A DNA stretch of 64,000 bases from Nitrosomonas communis (GTDB taxonomy: Bacteria > Pseudomonadota > Gammaproteobacteria > Burkholderiales > Nitrosomonadaceae), in contig NZ_CP011451.1 of NCBI RefSeq assembly GCF_001007935.1, positions 2,418,001 through 2,482,000 of the forward strand, in the 5' to 3' direction. The notes beneath the pieces are model-generated. The model was not told where the DNA came from. It did no database searches and worked only from the letters and a program-made list of their open reading frames with translations. Positions 10,086 to 19,450 of this stretch are shown here, in pieces; the stretch's first letter is position 1, and each line of letters starts with the position of its first letter. Both the position numbers and the translations under genes were made by a program.

Positions 10086-10956
10086 TATTTGCTCCTTATA
10101 AAGTTGTCGCAACAGTGCGGAATTTTTTCCAAGCAATCCATGTTTAACAACTAAATGGTACGCTTATACCGGAATAACCAGGCGTTCAACGCTACGCCTA
10201 TAACAGATATTGCTTGTTTTTATAGCTTGCTTTGTTTGATATAAGGATAAGGCTTTAAGCCTCTAATCTAGTTGATCCGCTTGATCCGATACGATGGTAT
10301 TAATTACACGTATTGTTTTTGCTAGTTATTCAAAGTAATTCTGATTGTTTAGTAATATTGGCTCGGTGTTTTATCTTTTTGATTTCTTTTTGTGCAATTT
10401 GTTCTTCTTGTGGTTCTTATCCCGCTATGATGTGCGACCTACTGAAACATAGAACAGGCTGGGAGCAATAAGAAGTGCTGTGAGTAAAAAGCCATAATTT
10501 TAAAATCATGGGTTTTGCTAGGTTTGTTTATTATCCACATTTTCCGTGGATAAAGCTGTGGATAACAGCCTGATCTTGAGCAAGGATAAAGCTTGATTTA
10601 GATTGCTTCAAAAATATGCTAAAGATTTTAGCATCATGGCCGATAACCTATTTGTACTAATGGTGTTATTAATGCTAGCCATAGTCTTAGATAAGTCGGT
10701 GAGCTAATTTACACCTCACCGAGTTATTTTATATTTGAATTTGTTTGAACTTTGTTAGTGAGAATGAGTACTAATTAATACTCCTATTATGGGAGTATTT
10801 TAGTGCATACCTGCTGATGTTCTGCCATTACGTCATCGGTTATGTATATGTTTTTTATCCCCTTTGCGGTACATGGCATAGTTCTCTGACTCCTTTCTTA
10901 TCGCTATGTACCGCATCCTTATTGATGTTCATCAACTAATAAAAGCGTTTACCTTA
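10086..10956. other. Non-coding stretch rich in hairpins
   Basis: No gene is supported. It contains an 8-bp hairpin with a GAT loop (10616-10634), a second hairpin TCGGTGAG/CTCACCGA followed by T-rich sequence (10696-10730), and a terminator-like AATACTCC/GGGAGTATT hairpin (10778-10800). A longer interrupted repeat has arms GCGGTACAT and ATGTACCGC around 10866-10914. DnaA boxes are listed separately. Confidence 0.5.
10531..10565. promoter_or_regulatory. Cluster of three DnaA boxes
   Basis: TTATCCACA at 10531-10539 and its reverse form TGTGGATAA at 10557-10565 are perfect DnaA boxes. CGTGGATAA at 10545-10553 is a one-mismatch box between them. Three within 35 bp is far above chance. No dnaA, dnaN or rep gene is adjacent, so it may be a DnaA titration or reactivation site, or a leftover plasmid origin. 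Confidence 0.55.
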
Positions 10957-11070
10957 TCATTTGTAGGATTTCTTATGTAGGGTCTCAACGTTGATAGGTG
11001 TGCCGTTTCCTTCAGCTGTTATTTCAATTGTGTTGCCGTCAGGTTTTCTTGCCTGAGGATCTGTTGGCAT
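10957..11070 (-). CDS. Possible 37-residue peptide
   Basis: ATG at 11070 opens a frame whose product begins MPTDPQARKPDGNTIEIT and ends HKKSYK. Its composition is more protein-like than the surrounding AT-rich DNA. No ribosome site is visible, so it may be the surviving fragment of a longer gene. Confidence 0.3.
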   Translation of the reverse strand: MPTDPQARKPDGNTIEITAEGNGTPINVETLHKKSYK

Positions 11071-11579
11071 TTTAGCGAAACTACATTAATGCTGAGACAA
11101 GCTGCCTAAACCTTTTGTAATTTCCAGTTATTTTTTTATATTGAGAAGATATTCTTCGTGAATGTTTAATTTTGTAAAAGTGACATTCATTCAAATGATA
11201 AATTTATATAAGAATATGTATTTATAGGATATTTAATAACTTATTATTAGTCTCATATTGCTCTTAAAATAAAAATTGTATGCATTTGCATTATTGCTTT
11301 GTTATTTGCTACTCCTTTATATTGCTAAACAACAAAGTGAAATTACCTTGAACAACTTTAAACAATGATTTATTCATTGTTTAAAGTGGACTTATTTCCT
11401 TTGTTGATAGCTTCTTCTTTTTAATCATTCTTATTATTTTAATAATTTCTTCCTATCTTTCATTTTAATAATTTCTGGTTTATTAGCCGACTAAAAGAGA
11501 ACTAACTAATGCAGTTTTTCATGCATCACACTTATTCTCTATAAGCTTGGCTATAAGCTATAAGTTATAAGGAGGCAGT
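11071..11579. other. AT-rich leader region of the repeat-protein gene
   Basis: About 500 bases of very AT-rich sequence with several T runs and no coherent frame. It presumably carries the promoter of the secreted Gly/Thr-repeat gene. The pair AACAATGA / TCATTGTT near 11361-11380 forms a short hairpin. Confidence 0.4.
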
Positions 11580-12407
11580 ATGTATAAATCTACTTTAACA
11601 TTGAAGAAAACACTCATATTGATCGGTACATGTATGTTTGCCAGCATGGCATTCGCTCAGACCACTGGGACCACAGGTGGTACTAATACCACTGGTGGCA
11701 CTGACACCACTGGCGGTACTAATACCACTGGCGGTACTGGTACCACGGGCGGTACGAATATTACTGGCGGTACTGGTACCACTGGTAGTAATGATCAGGC
11801 CGCTTGTTATGAATGGGATAAGTTTCCGAATGAGCGATTTAATCTTAATGTAAAAATGCATAGTTCTCTTTCTAGTGCAACTGGTGGAAGTGGAGGAACT
11901 GGAGGAACAGATTCTAGCCAAGGCCAGCAAACAGCTTACAGCGTCCATGGTAAACATGTGATCAGTAGTGCTTTCATGGCAACGGTAGAAGGCACTGTCG
12001 TTACTGCTGGCGAAACCTCCGATACCACGGGTACGACAGGAACGAACACCGGTTCGACGGGAGCTCATTTAGGTCTTCTTGCTAAATGGGTCAGAGGAGA
12101 TGGGCAAACTGCTGATTTCGTTCGGTCAGTAACGGTGGACTGCACCTCGGATGAAGCGAGTTCAACGCCGAATACATGGACTTGTGAAAGTAGAAATGAA
12201 TTTGATATTTACCATGGTTCTTCCACGCTCACCAAGGTGGATGAGACACAAGACCAAGCTTGCAACGCCTTTGAAGATAGTCAGCAACGTGCAAACGCAA
12301 GTTTAACTGCTAATTCTCTGCAGGGTGTTAACTCCAGTGTTTTAAATTCAAATCAGGGTCAGCAAAATCAGAATCAGAATCAGCAGGGTCAAAATTCGGC
12401 ACAGTAA
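11580..12407 (+). CDS. Secreted Gly/Thr-repeat protein
   Basis: 275 residues after an AAGGAGG ribosome site. An N-terminal signal peptide (positive MYKSTLTLKK, hydrophobic core, AFA-Q cleavage near residue 26) is followed by six-residue G-T-x-T-T-G repeats to about residue 70. A globular part then holds four Cys residues, two of them in DQAACYEW and TVDCTSD. The tail is Gln/Asn-rich (QNQNQNQQGQ). It is probably exported, with a flexible repeat stalk. Function is unknown. A strong terminator follows immediately, so it is a single-gene unit. Confidence 0.8.
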   Translation: MYKSTLTLKKTLILIGTCMFASMAFAQTTGTTGGTNTTGGTDTTGGTNTTGGTGTTGGTNITGGTGTTGSNDQAACYEWDKFPNERFNLNVKMHSSLSSATGGSGGTGGTDSSQGQQTAYSVHGKHVISSAFMATVEGTVVTAGETSDTTGTTGTNTGSTGAHLGLLAKWVRGDGQTADFVRSVTVDCTSDEASSTPNTWTCESRNEFDIYHGSSTLTKVDETQDQACNAFEDSQQRANASLTANSLQGVNSSVLNSNQGQQNQNQNQQGQNSAQ

Positions 12408-12429
12408 CGTAACTGTTACATAAAGATAC

Positions 12430-12455
12430 AAAAAGGCCGCATATGCGGCCTTTTT
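12430..12455 (+). terminator. Strong intrinsic terminator
   Basis: A perfect 26-bp palindrome with arms AAAAAGGCCGCAT and ATGCGGCCTTTTT lies 23 bases after the stop of the repeat-protein gene. It can act in both directions. Confidence 0.9.
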
Positions 12456-12706
12456 GGTTTTCCCGGTCAAACCACCTGGCTTTGGCTTTCTGCCTCTTCG
12501 TTTATCTCGTACTCAGGTGTTGATAACGCCTTTAATTGAGCCAAATCGGTTAACCGCATCCGATAGCAATCAGTTCTTTACGCCTCTAGTTTTCTGCGGT
12601 CGGGCGGGCGCGAGGAATACAAACTCACAACGGAGAAAATAACTCCGCCTGATTTTCTTCGACTGGTCATTAGCACACGACCGCTGCATATTCTATTTGT
12701 AGCGCT

Positions 12707-12985
12707 TCAAAATATTACAAGTTTGCACCTAAATATTTTGACAATCTTGGCAATGGTGCCAAATCGCGGATTGCCGTTTTCCGAGAGTGATTTGTATAAG
12801 CTAGTTCACGATACTCTGGCTCGTGCCGCGATTTCGGCCATACCCCTAGCGCGAGCAGCAGTTTTCAATGCCAGAATAAAATCGGATGCAACTCCGGAAT
12901 GAGTGGTTTTGCGCAAGAACTTGCGAATGTCCTCGTCCGTCTCAAGGTGTGCAGGGATGTTGAAATGTCTTGTTCTGATAGTCAT
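12707..12985 (-). pseudogene. HigA/addiction-module antitoxin with an in-frame stop
   Basis: Starts MTIRTRHFNIPAHLETDEDIRKF after GGAGG, typical of antidote proteins paired with RelE/HigB-like toxins. Codon 60 is TGA (12808-12806) in the middle of the helix-turn-helix. The frame stays open beyond it and encodes the expected tail LYKSLSENGNPRFGTIAKIVK. A CGA-to-TGA change in a VSR-type motif would explain the break. The neighbouring toxin is also damaged. Confidence 0.75.
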
Positions 12986-13231
12986 TTTCAAACCTCCAAG
13001 AATTTTAAAAGTATTTTCTCTTTTCTTAATGTCTCGCTCTTGACCAGATTTATTACTATACACCAACAGTAAAATAATGTGCTGCTGGCGGATTGGGTAA
13101 TACATAAATGCTGTTGCTAAAAAATAGCGCAGCTTGATCAACCCGGTTTCGATCGTTCTGTCATTACTAAAATTGCCATTTTCAACTTGATTGAGGCAAG
13201 ACAATAATTTATTGCAGATTGCCAGAATTAG
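12986..13231 (-). pseudogene. RelE/HigB-like toxin remnant
   Basis: The C-terminal two thirds of a plasmid-maintenance killer protein can be read (LILAICNKLL…, IILLLVYSNKSGQERDIKKRE). The family's usual GDKSTQ-x-x-DIK motif is recognisable as NKSGQERDIK. The N-terminal part is lost behind an in-frame TAG, and the stop is gone, so the frame runs into the antitoxin gene. A non-functional toxin beside a truncated antitoxin indicates a dead module. Confidence 0.6.
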
Positions 13232-13379
13232 TTTACCGGACTATTCATTAAATTCTTGTGTAGCAATCGAGGCATATTTCACCGCTTCAATATATTCATA
13301 CATGGTTGGTTGTTGGGAGGTGTAAGCTGGCTGATTACAATTTGTACTATATGAGTATTTGATATTACATTTAAAAAAC

Positions 13380-13822
13380 TTCAAAATTACCAAGTCGAAA
13401 TTTGACAAAACTCGTGTTCTCTATCAACTGACAAGCTATAACCATCAACTGCCAAATGGTATCTTTGTGGTATTGCCTGCACGGCTTTTGGCCTTCAGCT
13501 TGAGATTCTTTACTCGCTGCTCCCGCACTATGGCTTTGCGCTTTAACATAGCTCTGCCATCAATAAATTCCCATTCCCAATCCAGATCAATAGCCAGTGC
13601 TTTAAAAATATGGATCCATTTCCTGCTCAATGCCCATGCATTGAATCTTTTATAGATGGAATTCCAGCAGCCGAATGCCTGGGGCAGGTTGCGCCATGGA
13701 CAGCTAACCCGCATTCGATACAATATTCCTTTTACCGTCATGCGTAGATTGCGCTTGTTATCAATCGATTCTTGAGGCAGAATCTCCTCCAGCTTCGACC
13801 AGTACTCATCATTGAGCATCAT
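13380..13822 (-). pseudogene. IS5-family transposase remnant
   Basis: Starts MLNDEYWSKLEEILPQES and continues with RMTVKGILYRMRVSCPWRNLP and DLDWEWEFIDGRA, the N-terminal half of an IS5-group (IS427-like) DDE transposase. After AGNTTKI the frame shifts; the expected HLAVDGY block follows in another frame and is then cut off. The gene is 3'-truncated and frameshifted. Confidence 0.75.
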
Positions 13823-13870
13823 CATTCGAGGCAGCGCAAACTCGTTTTGTTGGTGGTATGCAAACCCCAA

Positions 13871-14352
13871 TATTACGAGTTTGTTTCTATCTATGAAATA
13901 CCTCTCTTAAAACGTCAACAGACCTTAGGGTAATAAAAGATTTAAGGCCTTGGCGGGGGAGCGACCAAGGGTTCTATGGATTGCCAGTGAAGACGCTGTC
14001 ACGGATCAGTCTGGCCTATTGCTGCATGAATAAAGAGTGGGGAATGACTGATGAGCAGGCGTGCAGCAAATAAATAATGATTGCCACAATCACCTGTAGA
14101 TCAGCAATGGCCTGAGCAGAGCGTTCGAAATCATTGGCAATCAAAACGAGCGCTTTATCTTCTTCTGTAGTGTAGCAGATGCATCGCAGACACTCAGGAT
14201 ATTAGCTGCCTGTGTTGGAGTTTAAGCGGATGGATGGATTGATCGGCTGCCACACGACCAGTAACCTGCTGTGAGGAGGTCACTTTAAAGATAACATGGG
14301 CGCGGCAAAAAGAACATTCTGTTCTGTACGCTCGACCTGCCATTCATAGGTA
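13871..14352. other. Decayed sequence without an intact gene
   Basis: On the minus strand a short open stretch near 14040-14170 reads like eroded coding sequence (NDFERSAQAIADLQVIVAII). It has stops on both sides and no start. Otherwise nothing was recognised. Confidence 0.35.
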
Positions 14353-14464
14353 TTATTCCATTTCTAAATCAAAACTGACTTTGTCGGCTTCACCTTACCG
14401 TATTATTGTATTGATACTGTCTGCGGCTTGCCTTCGCGTCATTTTTGATTTGGAGATGGAATTA
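14353..14464 (+). repeat. MITE-like repeat, copy A
   Basis: 112 bp with imperfect terminal inverted repeats: left TTATTCCATTTCTAAATC, right the complement of TAATTCCATCTCCAAATC. The core recurs at 25.9 and 62.5 kb. It is flanked by direct repeats (GGTA, extendable to TAGGTAT if the end overlaps), which suggests transposition. Confidence 0.7.
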
Positions 14465-14475
14465 GGTATATTCAT

Positions 14476-14733
14476 TCATGATTCCATGTTAGCGTCTTTA
14501 TTAAGACTATCAATCACTCCCTTAAATTTAGGTAATTCCTGCCAAGCTACCGGATCGCAGGAAGCGGTCCACAACCTTATTGCGGTCCTATCGCCTTCAT
14601 ATATAAATTTATTATTAAAATATCTTCCTATACACACCAAAGTCTTTTCTGTTAACTCATTGGGATCAGGGTTAACATAAGCAAGCAATATTCTCCTATC
14701 CTTCGGTGCCGTGTTTATTGGTTGCCAGCTCAT
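14476..14733 (-). CDS. DUF551-like small protein
   Basis: 85 residues starting MSWQPINTAPKDRRILLAYVNPD. The WQPI-x-TAPKD opening is typical of DUF551-type proteins common in phages and mobile elements. The start at 14733 has GGAG upstream; a longer frame begins at 14787. It contains a PVAWQELPKF tail. Its function is not known, and it is probably a prophage or island relic lying next to the MITE. Confidence 0.65.
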   Translation of the reverse strand: MSWQPINTAPKDRRILLAYVNPDPNELTEKTLVCIGRYFNNKFIYEGDRTAIRLWTASCDPVAWQELPKFKGVIDSLNKDANMES

Positions 14734-15284
14734 TATTATCTCCATTTGCTTGATGATTCTATTAAATCTATCGGCATCTTTTTCCACGTAACTTATAATT
14801 TAAACTCTCCCTAGACGGATTGAGACCATTTAAGAAAATTAAAGATGCTGCTAAGTAATCAGATACGCAGCTATTATGTTTACTTATCCATTGGCTGGTC
14901 GAATCAACTTTTCCCCCTGATTACTTATCCGTCTTATTACAGATGGCGCCGCTCATAATTGCATCTGTTATGAAGAGAGCGGTTTCATAAGAATAGCATT
15001 AAAACATCATATATTAACTATTGCGGTCTCCTATAAGCCTGCGAAGGGGGAAGAGACTGGCATCTTTGGTAGAAATATAGAATAGTTTATTTCTTTTGTT
15101 GATAAATGTTTCCATTCGTAGAAACCCAAGTTGGAATAAGATAGCACTGACGCAGCATAATGCCGCTCGATCAGTTTGGCGCGTGGATAAGCAGGAGTAA
15201 AACGTCTGTGTACATATCGTTACATTGTTATTCGTTAAATGAGTGTTTTATACTGTCGGTCTCATCATGTAATGAAGATTCCTC
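14734..15284. other. Intergenic region before umuD
   Basis: No gene. I looked for a LexA box (CTGT-N8-ACAG) before umuD. CTGT occurs at about 15205 and 15254, but neither has a good partner, so SOS control is not demonstrated. Confidence 0.35.
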
Positions 15285-15755
15285 ATGACAACCATTGTTT
15301 CTTTTGTACCTACTGATGCCTCGACGCGATCCTCCTTACTGCGTGCAGAGATTGACCCTGCCGTTTGTATATTGCCGTTATTGCAGCATCGCATTTCTGC
15401 CGGGTTTCCATCTCCTGCAGATGAATATGTTGAGAAAAGGCTGGATCTCAACCATTATCTGGTACGCAATAAAGCGGCGACATATTTTTTTCGTGTCGTT
15501 GGCGATTCCATGAGCGGTGCACATATATACGGTGGCGTTATGCTGGTGGTGGATCGTTCCATCAAGCCTAAGTACGGACACATCGTGCTGGCAGTGATTA
15601 ACAATGAATACACTGTGAAGCGATTGTATACTTGTAATAATGTAATCGAACTGCATGCTGATAATCCCGCTTATTTACCGATTCGTTTTAAGGTAGATGA
15701 AGAATTGCAGGTATGGGGAGTGGTGGTAGGAACAGTCACACGCTTTGCGGTGTGA
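15285..15755 (+). CDS. umuD: UmuD-type autoprotease, DNA polymerase V subunit
   Basis: 156 residues of the S24/LexA-like family. It has an Ala39-Gly40 self-cleavage site in ISAGFPSPA, the catalytic Ser75 in VVGDSMSGA and the catalytic Lys112 in YTVKRL. After RecA-stimulated self-cleavage it normally partners UmuC in error-prone bypass synthesis. The catalytic pair is intact, but the adjacent umuC is frameshifted, so the system is probably inactive. umuC begins nine bases downstream. Confidence 0.93.
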   Translation: MTTIVSFVPTDASTRSSLLRAEIDPAVCILPLLQHRISAGFPSPADEYVEKRLDLNHYLVRNKAATYFFRVVGDSMSGAHIYGGVMLVVDRSIKPKYGHIVLAVINNEYTVKRLYTCNNVIELHADNPAYLPIRFKVDEELQVWGVVVGTVTRFAV

Positions 15756-15763
15756 GCATTACT

Positions 15764-17073
15764 ATGAGCAATTCTCTTATTAGTCAACCGATGTTCGCTC
15801 TGGTAGACGTGAATAATTTTTATGTCAGCTGTGAGCGTGCCTTCAATCCGAACCTGATCAATCGGCCAGTGGTGGTGCTCTCCAATAATGATGGTTGCTC
15901 GGTGGCCCACTCTCATGAGGTGCGAATACTTGGGGTCAAAATAGGCACACCATGGTTCAAGCTCAAGGATTTAGCAAGGCAGCATCACATCATTGCGCTT
16001 TCATCGAACTATATACCCTTTATAGTGATATGTCGGACCGCGTAATGACCATATTGCGTGGTTTCAGTCCCCATGTTGAAGTCTATTCCATTGACGAGTG
16101 TTTCCTTGGTCTGCAGGGTTTGGACAAACTTTGGTTAACGCCTACGAACATGGGTCAATCCATCCGTCAGCGCATACGCCAGTGGACCAGCTTGCCGGTA
16201 TGTGTTGGCTTTGGGATTACTAAGACATTGGCGAAGCTGGCTAATCATATTGCCAAAAAGCAACCGGAATTCAATGGCGTATGCGATCTCGCTTCCATAC
16301 CATCCGCACAGTTGGAGGCTTTATTATCGGCTATCGAAGTGGGCGCAGTATGGGGCGTGGGGCGACACTTGAGCCAGCATCTTAATGCATTCGGTATAAG
16401 CACTGTGAAAGCATTACGTGATACGCCTCCCTCCTGGCTACGTACCAAGTTCGGAGTAGTCATGGAACGCTTAGGTTATGAGCTACGCGGGGTATCGTGT
16501 CTGGCATTGGAAGAAGTATCAGTACCTAGGAAGCAGATCATTTCTTCCCGCTCGTTTGGCCAGCTTGTTTATAGCTTGCCTGAGCTCAGCGAAGCTGTTG
16601 CCAGCTACATGAGCAGTGCGGCAGAAAAGCTGCGCCGTCAGAACTCAATTTGTAATGTAATCCAAGTGTTTATCCAGACCAATTCCTTCCGTGAACAGGA
16701 TAAACGATACAGTAACAGCATGACTGTGCCCTTGCCCAATGCCAGCAGTGATACACGTTTGCTGATCAGGGCGGCGCTATTTGGTCTTAAGTGTATCTAC
16801 CGGCAAGGTTATGCTTATAAAAAAGCAGGCGTGATCTTGAGCTGCATTGATTCTGCAGCAAAACAACAGGAGCCATTGTTTGAACTGTATGGCGCAGGGG
16901 GTAGATCAGCAAAATTAATGTGTGTATTAGACCAGATAAATCAAAGATATGGACGTGATACCTTATCGGTATTTTCAACAAGTAAGAGGAAATCATGGTC
17001 CATGCATCGGGGGAAAGTGTCACCTTGCTATACAACGAACTGGAACGATGTCCCGATTGCATACGCGTATTAA
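15764..17073 (+). pseudogene. umuC: UmuC (DNA polymerase V catalytic subunit), frameshifted
   Basis: The N-terminal part (MFALVDVNNFYVSCERAFNP, VVVLSNNDGC, KIGTPWF) stops in the wrong frame after about 95 residues. The rest (LYSDMSDRVM, SIDECF catalytic acidic pair, VCVGFGITKTLAKLANHIAKK) continues in another frame to a normal C-terminus (SPCYTTNWNDVPIA). The break is an extra TA at 16010-16015, where TATATA replaces the TATA needed to read SSNYTLYSDMS. This looks like slippage in a dinucleotide run. Nothing else is damaged, so the inactivation is recent or phase-variable. Confidence 0.88.
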
Positions 17074-17243
17074 TCAAAGGACCATTTGATCAGGGCTCAA
17101 GTTCGAAGCCTATGTATTCTCTATTGTTTCATTTCTATCTATAGTGGATTCTGCCAAAAAAACAAAAAACGGATACAGTATATGGTACATAATGAGCAAA
17201 ATGATATTTATTAATAATTAAATCAATAGGTTATGTTGTTCAT

Positions 17244-18017
17244 ATGAGGATTATAACGCTTAACTTGAATGGGGTACGTTCTGCAGCTAATAAGGGTTTC
17301 TTTCAATGGATGACTCAGCAACAAGCTGATATTGTGTGTGTTCAGGAGTTGAAGGCCCAACTTAATGATATGACCACTGAAATGAAAATTCCGAATGGCT
17401 ACCAAGGTTATTTTCATTGTTCAGATAAAAAAGGCTATAGTGGGGTAGGGGTGTATTCTCGCTATGCACCTGACAAAATCATTAAAGGCATAGGAATTCC
17501 GGAAATCGATTTTGAAGGGCGATATTTACGTGCAGATTTTGGCAATTTGAGCATCATATCAATTTATCTTCCTTCAGGAGCGAGTGGTGAACATCGGCAA
17601 GTTATCAAGTTCTTTTTCATGGAGCGGTTCTTCCCGATTTTGCAGGCACTGGCTGGTAGTGGCAGAGAATTCATTTTGTGCGGAGACTGGAATATCGCTC
17701 ATAAGGAAATCGATCTAAAAAATTGGCGCGCTAATCAAAAGAATTCAGGATTTCTTCCAGAGGAGCGCGCTTGGTTGACAGCAGTTTTTGAGGAATTAAA
17801 TTTCATTGATGTGTTCCGAAAAATTGAGCCATCACCAGAACGATACACCTGGTGGTCAAATCGCGGGCAGGCATGGGCAAAAAATGTAGGATGGCGTATC
17901 GATTATCAAGTTGCGACCCCTGTGATCGCCAGCAAAGCAACTAGCGTATCTATTTATAAGGAGGAACGCTTCTCGGATCATGCGCCGCTCATCATTGATT
18001 ACGATCATTACTTATGA
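17244..18017 (+). CDS. xthA: Exodeoxyribonuclease III
   Basis: 257 residues with the family's order of motifs: LNLNGVRSA, catalytic Glu in VCVQELKAQ, CGDWNIAHKEIDL, GWRIDYQ and the C-terminal SDHAPLIIDY. It cleaves abasic sites and removes 3' nucleotides in base excision repair. The TGA overlaps the ampG ATG as ATGA, so the two are co-translated. Confidence 0.95.
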   Translation: MRIITLNLNGVRSAANKGFFQWMTQQQADIVCVQELKAQLNDMTTEMKIPNGYQGYFHCSDKKGYSGVGVYSRYAPDKIIKGIGIPEIDFEGRYLRADFGNLSIISIYLPSGASGEHRQVIKFFFMERFFPILQALAGSGREFILCGDWNIAHKEIDLKNWRANQKNSGFLPEERAWLTAVFEELNFIDVFRKIEPSPERYTWWSNRGQAWAKNVGWRIDYQVATPVIASKATSVSIYKEERFSDHAPLIIDYDHYL

Positions 18018-19450
18018 GTACCATTGCTAGTTGGCTGAGTGTTTGTCGTATCTATGCGCACCCCAGGGTGATGGGCATGCTGGCACTGGGTTTTTCCGCA
18101 GGGTTGCCCATGTTGCTGATACTTGGTACATTATCCTTCTGGTTAAGAGAAGCAGGTGTTGATCGCACTACCATAGGCCATTTAAGCTGGATTGGTCTGG
18201 CTTATGGCTTTAAATGGATGTGGTCCCCCTTGGTCGATCGTCTTCCCTTACCACTCTTAACGCGATTGCTAGGTCGACGCCGTGCTTGGTTACTGCTTTC
18301 GCAGACCACGATCACGATCGCTTTGGTGGGCATGGCGAGTACTGACCCACTTGAAAATCTCTCCCACATGGTTTTTTTTGCATTAGCAGTTGCTTTTGCT
18401 TCAGCTACTCAAGATATTGCACTAGATGCTTATCGAATCGAGGCAGTCGAACTAAGATTACAAGGTGCGATGGCGGCTACTTATCAAGCGGGTTATCGTT
18501 TGGCGATGATATTGGCTTCTGCGGGGGTGTTGTGGATTGCAGCCTCGTTAGATGGTAATCCAGCTGATTATGATTATCAGTCTTGGCGAATAGCTTATCT
18601 GGTTATGGCAGCCTCTATGGCGGTGGGTATTATCACTACATTTATTATTCAGGAGCCTGATGTTTCCATCAATCATCTTGTTGTGGAAAATGAAAGACAA
18701 GCCAGCCAAATAATTGCACGCTGGAATTTAAATACTCCTCTTACGCAATTATTAATCTGGTTATACGGTGCCTTGATTGCACCTTTTCAGAATTTTATTG
18801 TACGGCATGGCTATCATGCTATCTTGATACTGACTTTGATCGCTATCTATCGCATTTCGGATGTGGTAATGGGCGTGATGAGCAACCCTTTCTATGTTGA
18901 CATGGGCTATACCAAAGATGAAGTAGCAGCCGTCTCAAAAGTGTATGGTGTCATCATGACAATTCTAGGTGCGGCAATAGGAGGGCTGTTGATAGTCAGA
19001 TTGGGTGTGATTAAAACGTTATTCTTTGGTGCCATTTTATCTGCCGTGACTAATTTGTTATTTGTCTGGTTATCGATGAAAGGGCACGATATTACTGCAC
19101 TTATATTGACTATTTCTGCCGATAACCTTTCCGCTGGAATCGCTTCTTCAGCATTTATCGCTTATCTTTCAGGATTGACTAATTCTGCCTATTCAGCGAC
19201 CCAGTATGCTTTATTTAGTTCAACCATGTTATTGCTCCCGAAATTTATTGCTGGTTTTAGTGGGCAATTTGTAGATACGTATGGGTATGCGCTATTTTTT
19301 ACCGGCACTACCTTACTTGGTTTACCTGTTCTCCTTTTGGTATGGATGGTCGGGCGAATAGAACTTAAACTATCTAGTGTCGGCCCGAAAACCCTCTTCT
19401 TCTATAATAAACATAGGGTTGCGTCTAATTCAAGAAAAGAAGATTGCTGA
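18014..19450 (+). CDS. ampG: AmpG-family muropeptide transporter, 3' end replaced by an IS
   Basis: A 12-segment major facilitator protein beginning HPRVMGMLALGFSAGLPMLLI, with GFKWMWSPLVDR and GRRRAW, the AmpG signatures. It imports anhydromuropeptides for cell-wall recycling. An IS entered after codon 454 or so (…GRIELKLS). The current frame therefore ends with about 24 IS-encoded residues (SVGPKTLFFYNK…). The original end resumes after the IS: reading across the duplicated TATCTA gives STNNKVENRAEKITFG and a TAA at 21301. The lost tail is hydrophilic, so the transporter may still work. Confidence 0.9.
   Translation: MSTIASWLSVCRIYAHPRVMGMLALGFSAGLPMLLILGTLSFWLREAGVDRTTIGHLSWIGLAYGFKWMWSPLVDRLPLPLLTRLLGRRRAWLLLSQTTITIALVGMASTDPLENLSHMVFFALAVAFASATQDIALDAYRIEAVELRLQGAMAATYQAGYRLAMILASAGVLWIAASLDGNPADYDYQSWRIAYLVMAASMAVGIITTFIIQEPDVSINHLVVENERQASQIIARWNLNTPLTQLLIWLYGALIAPFQNFIVRHGYHAILILTLIAIYRISDVVMGVMSNPFYVDMGYTKDEVAAVSKVYGVIMTILGAAIGGLLIVRLGVIKTLFFGAILSAVTNLLFVWLSMKGHDITALILTISADNLSAGIASSAFIAYLSGLTNSAYSATQYALFSSTMLLLPKFIAGFSGQFVDTYGYALFFTGTTLLGLPVLLLVWMVGRIELKLSSVGPKTLFFYNKHRVASNSRKEDC

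Noticed and set aside
14734..15284. LexA box upstream of umuD
   Set aside because: CTGT half-sites occur but no ACAG partner lies at the required spacing.
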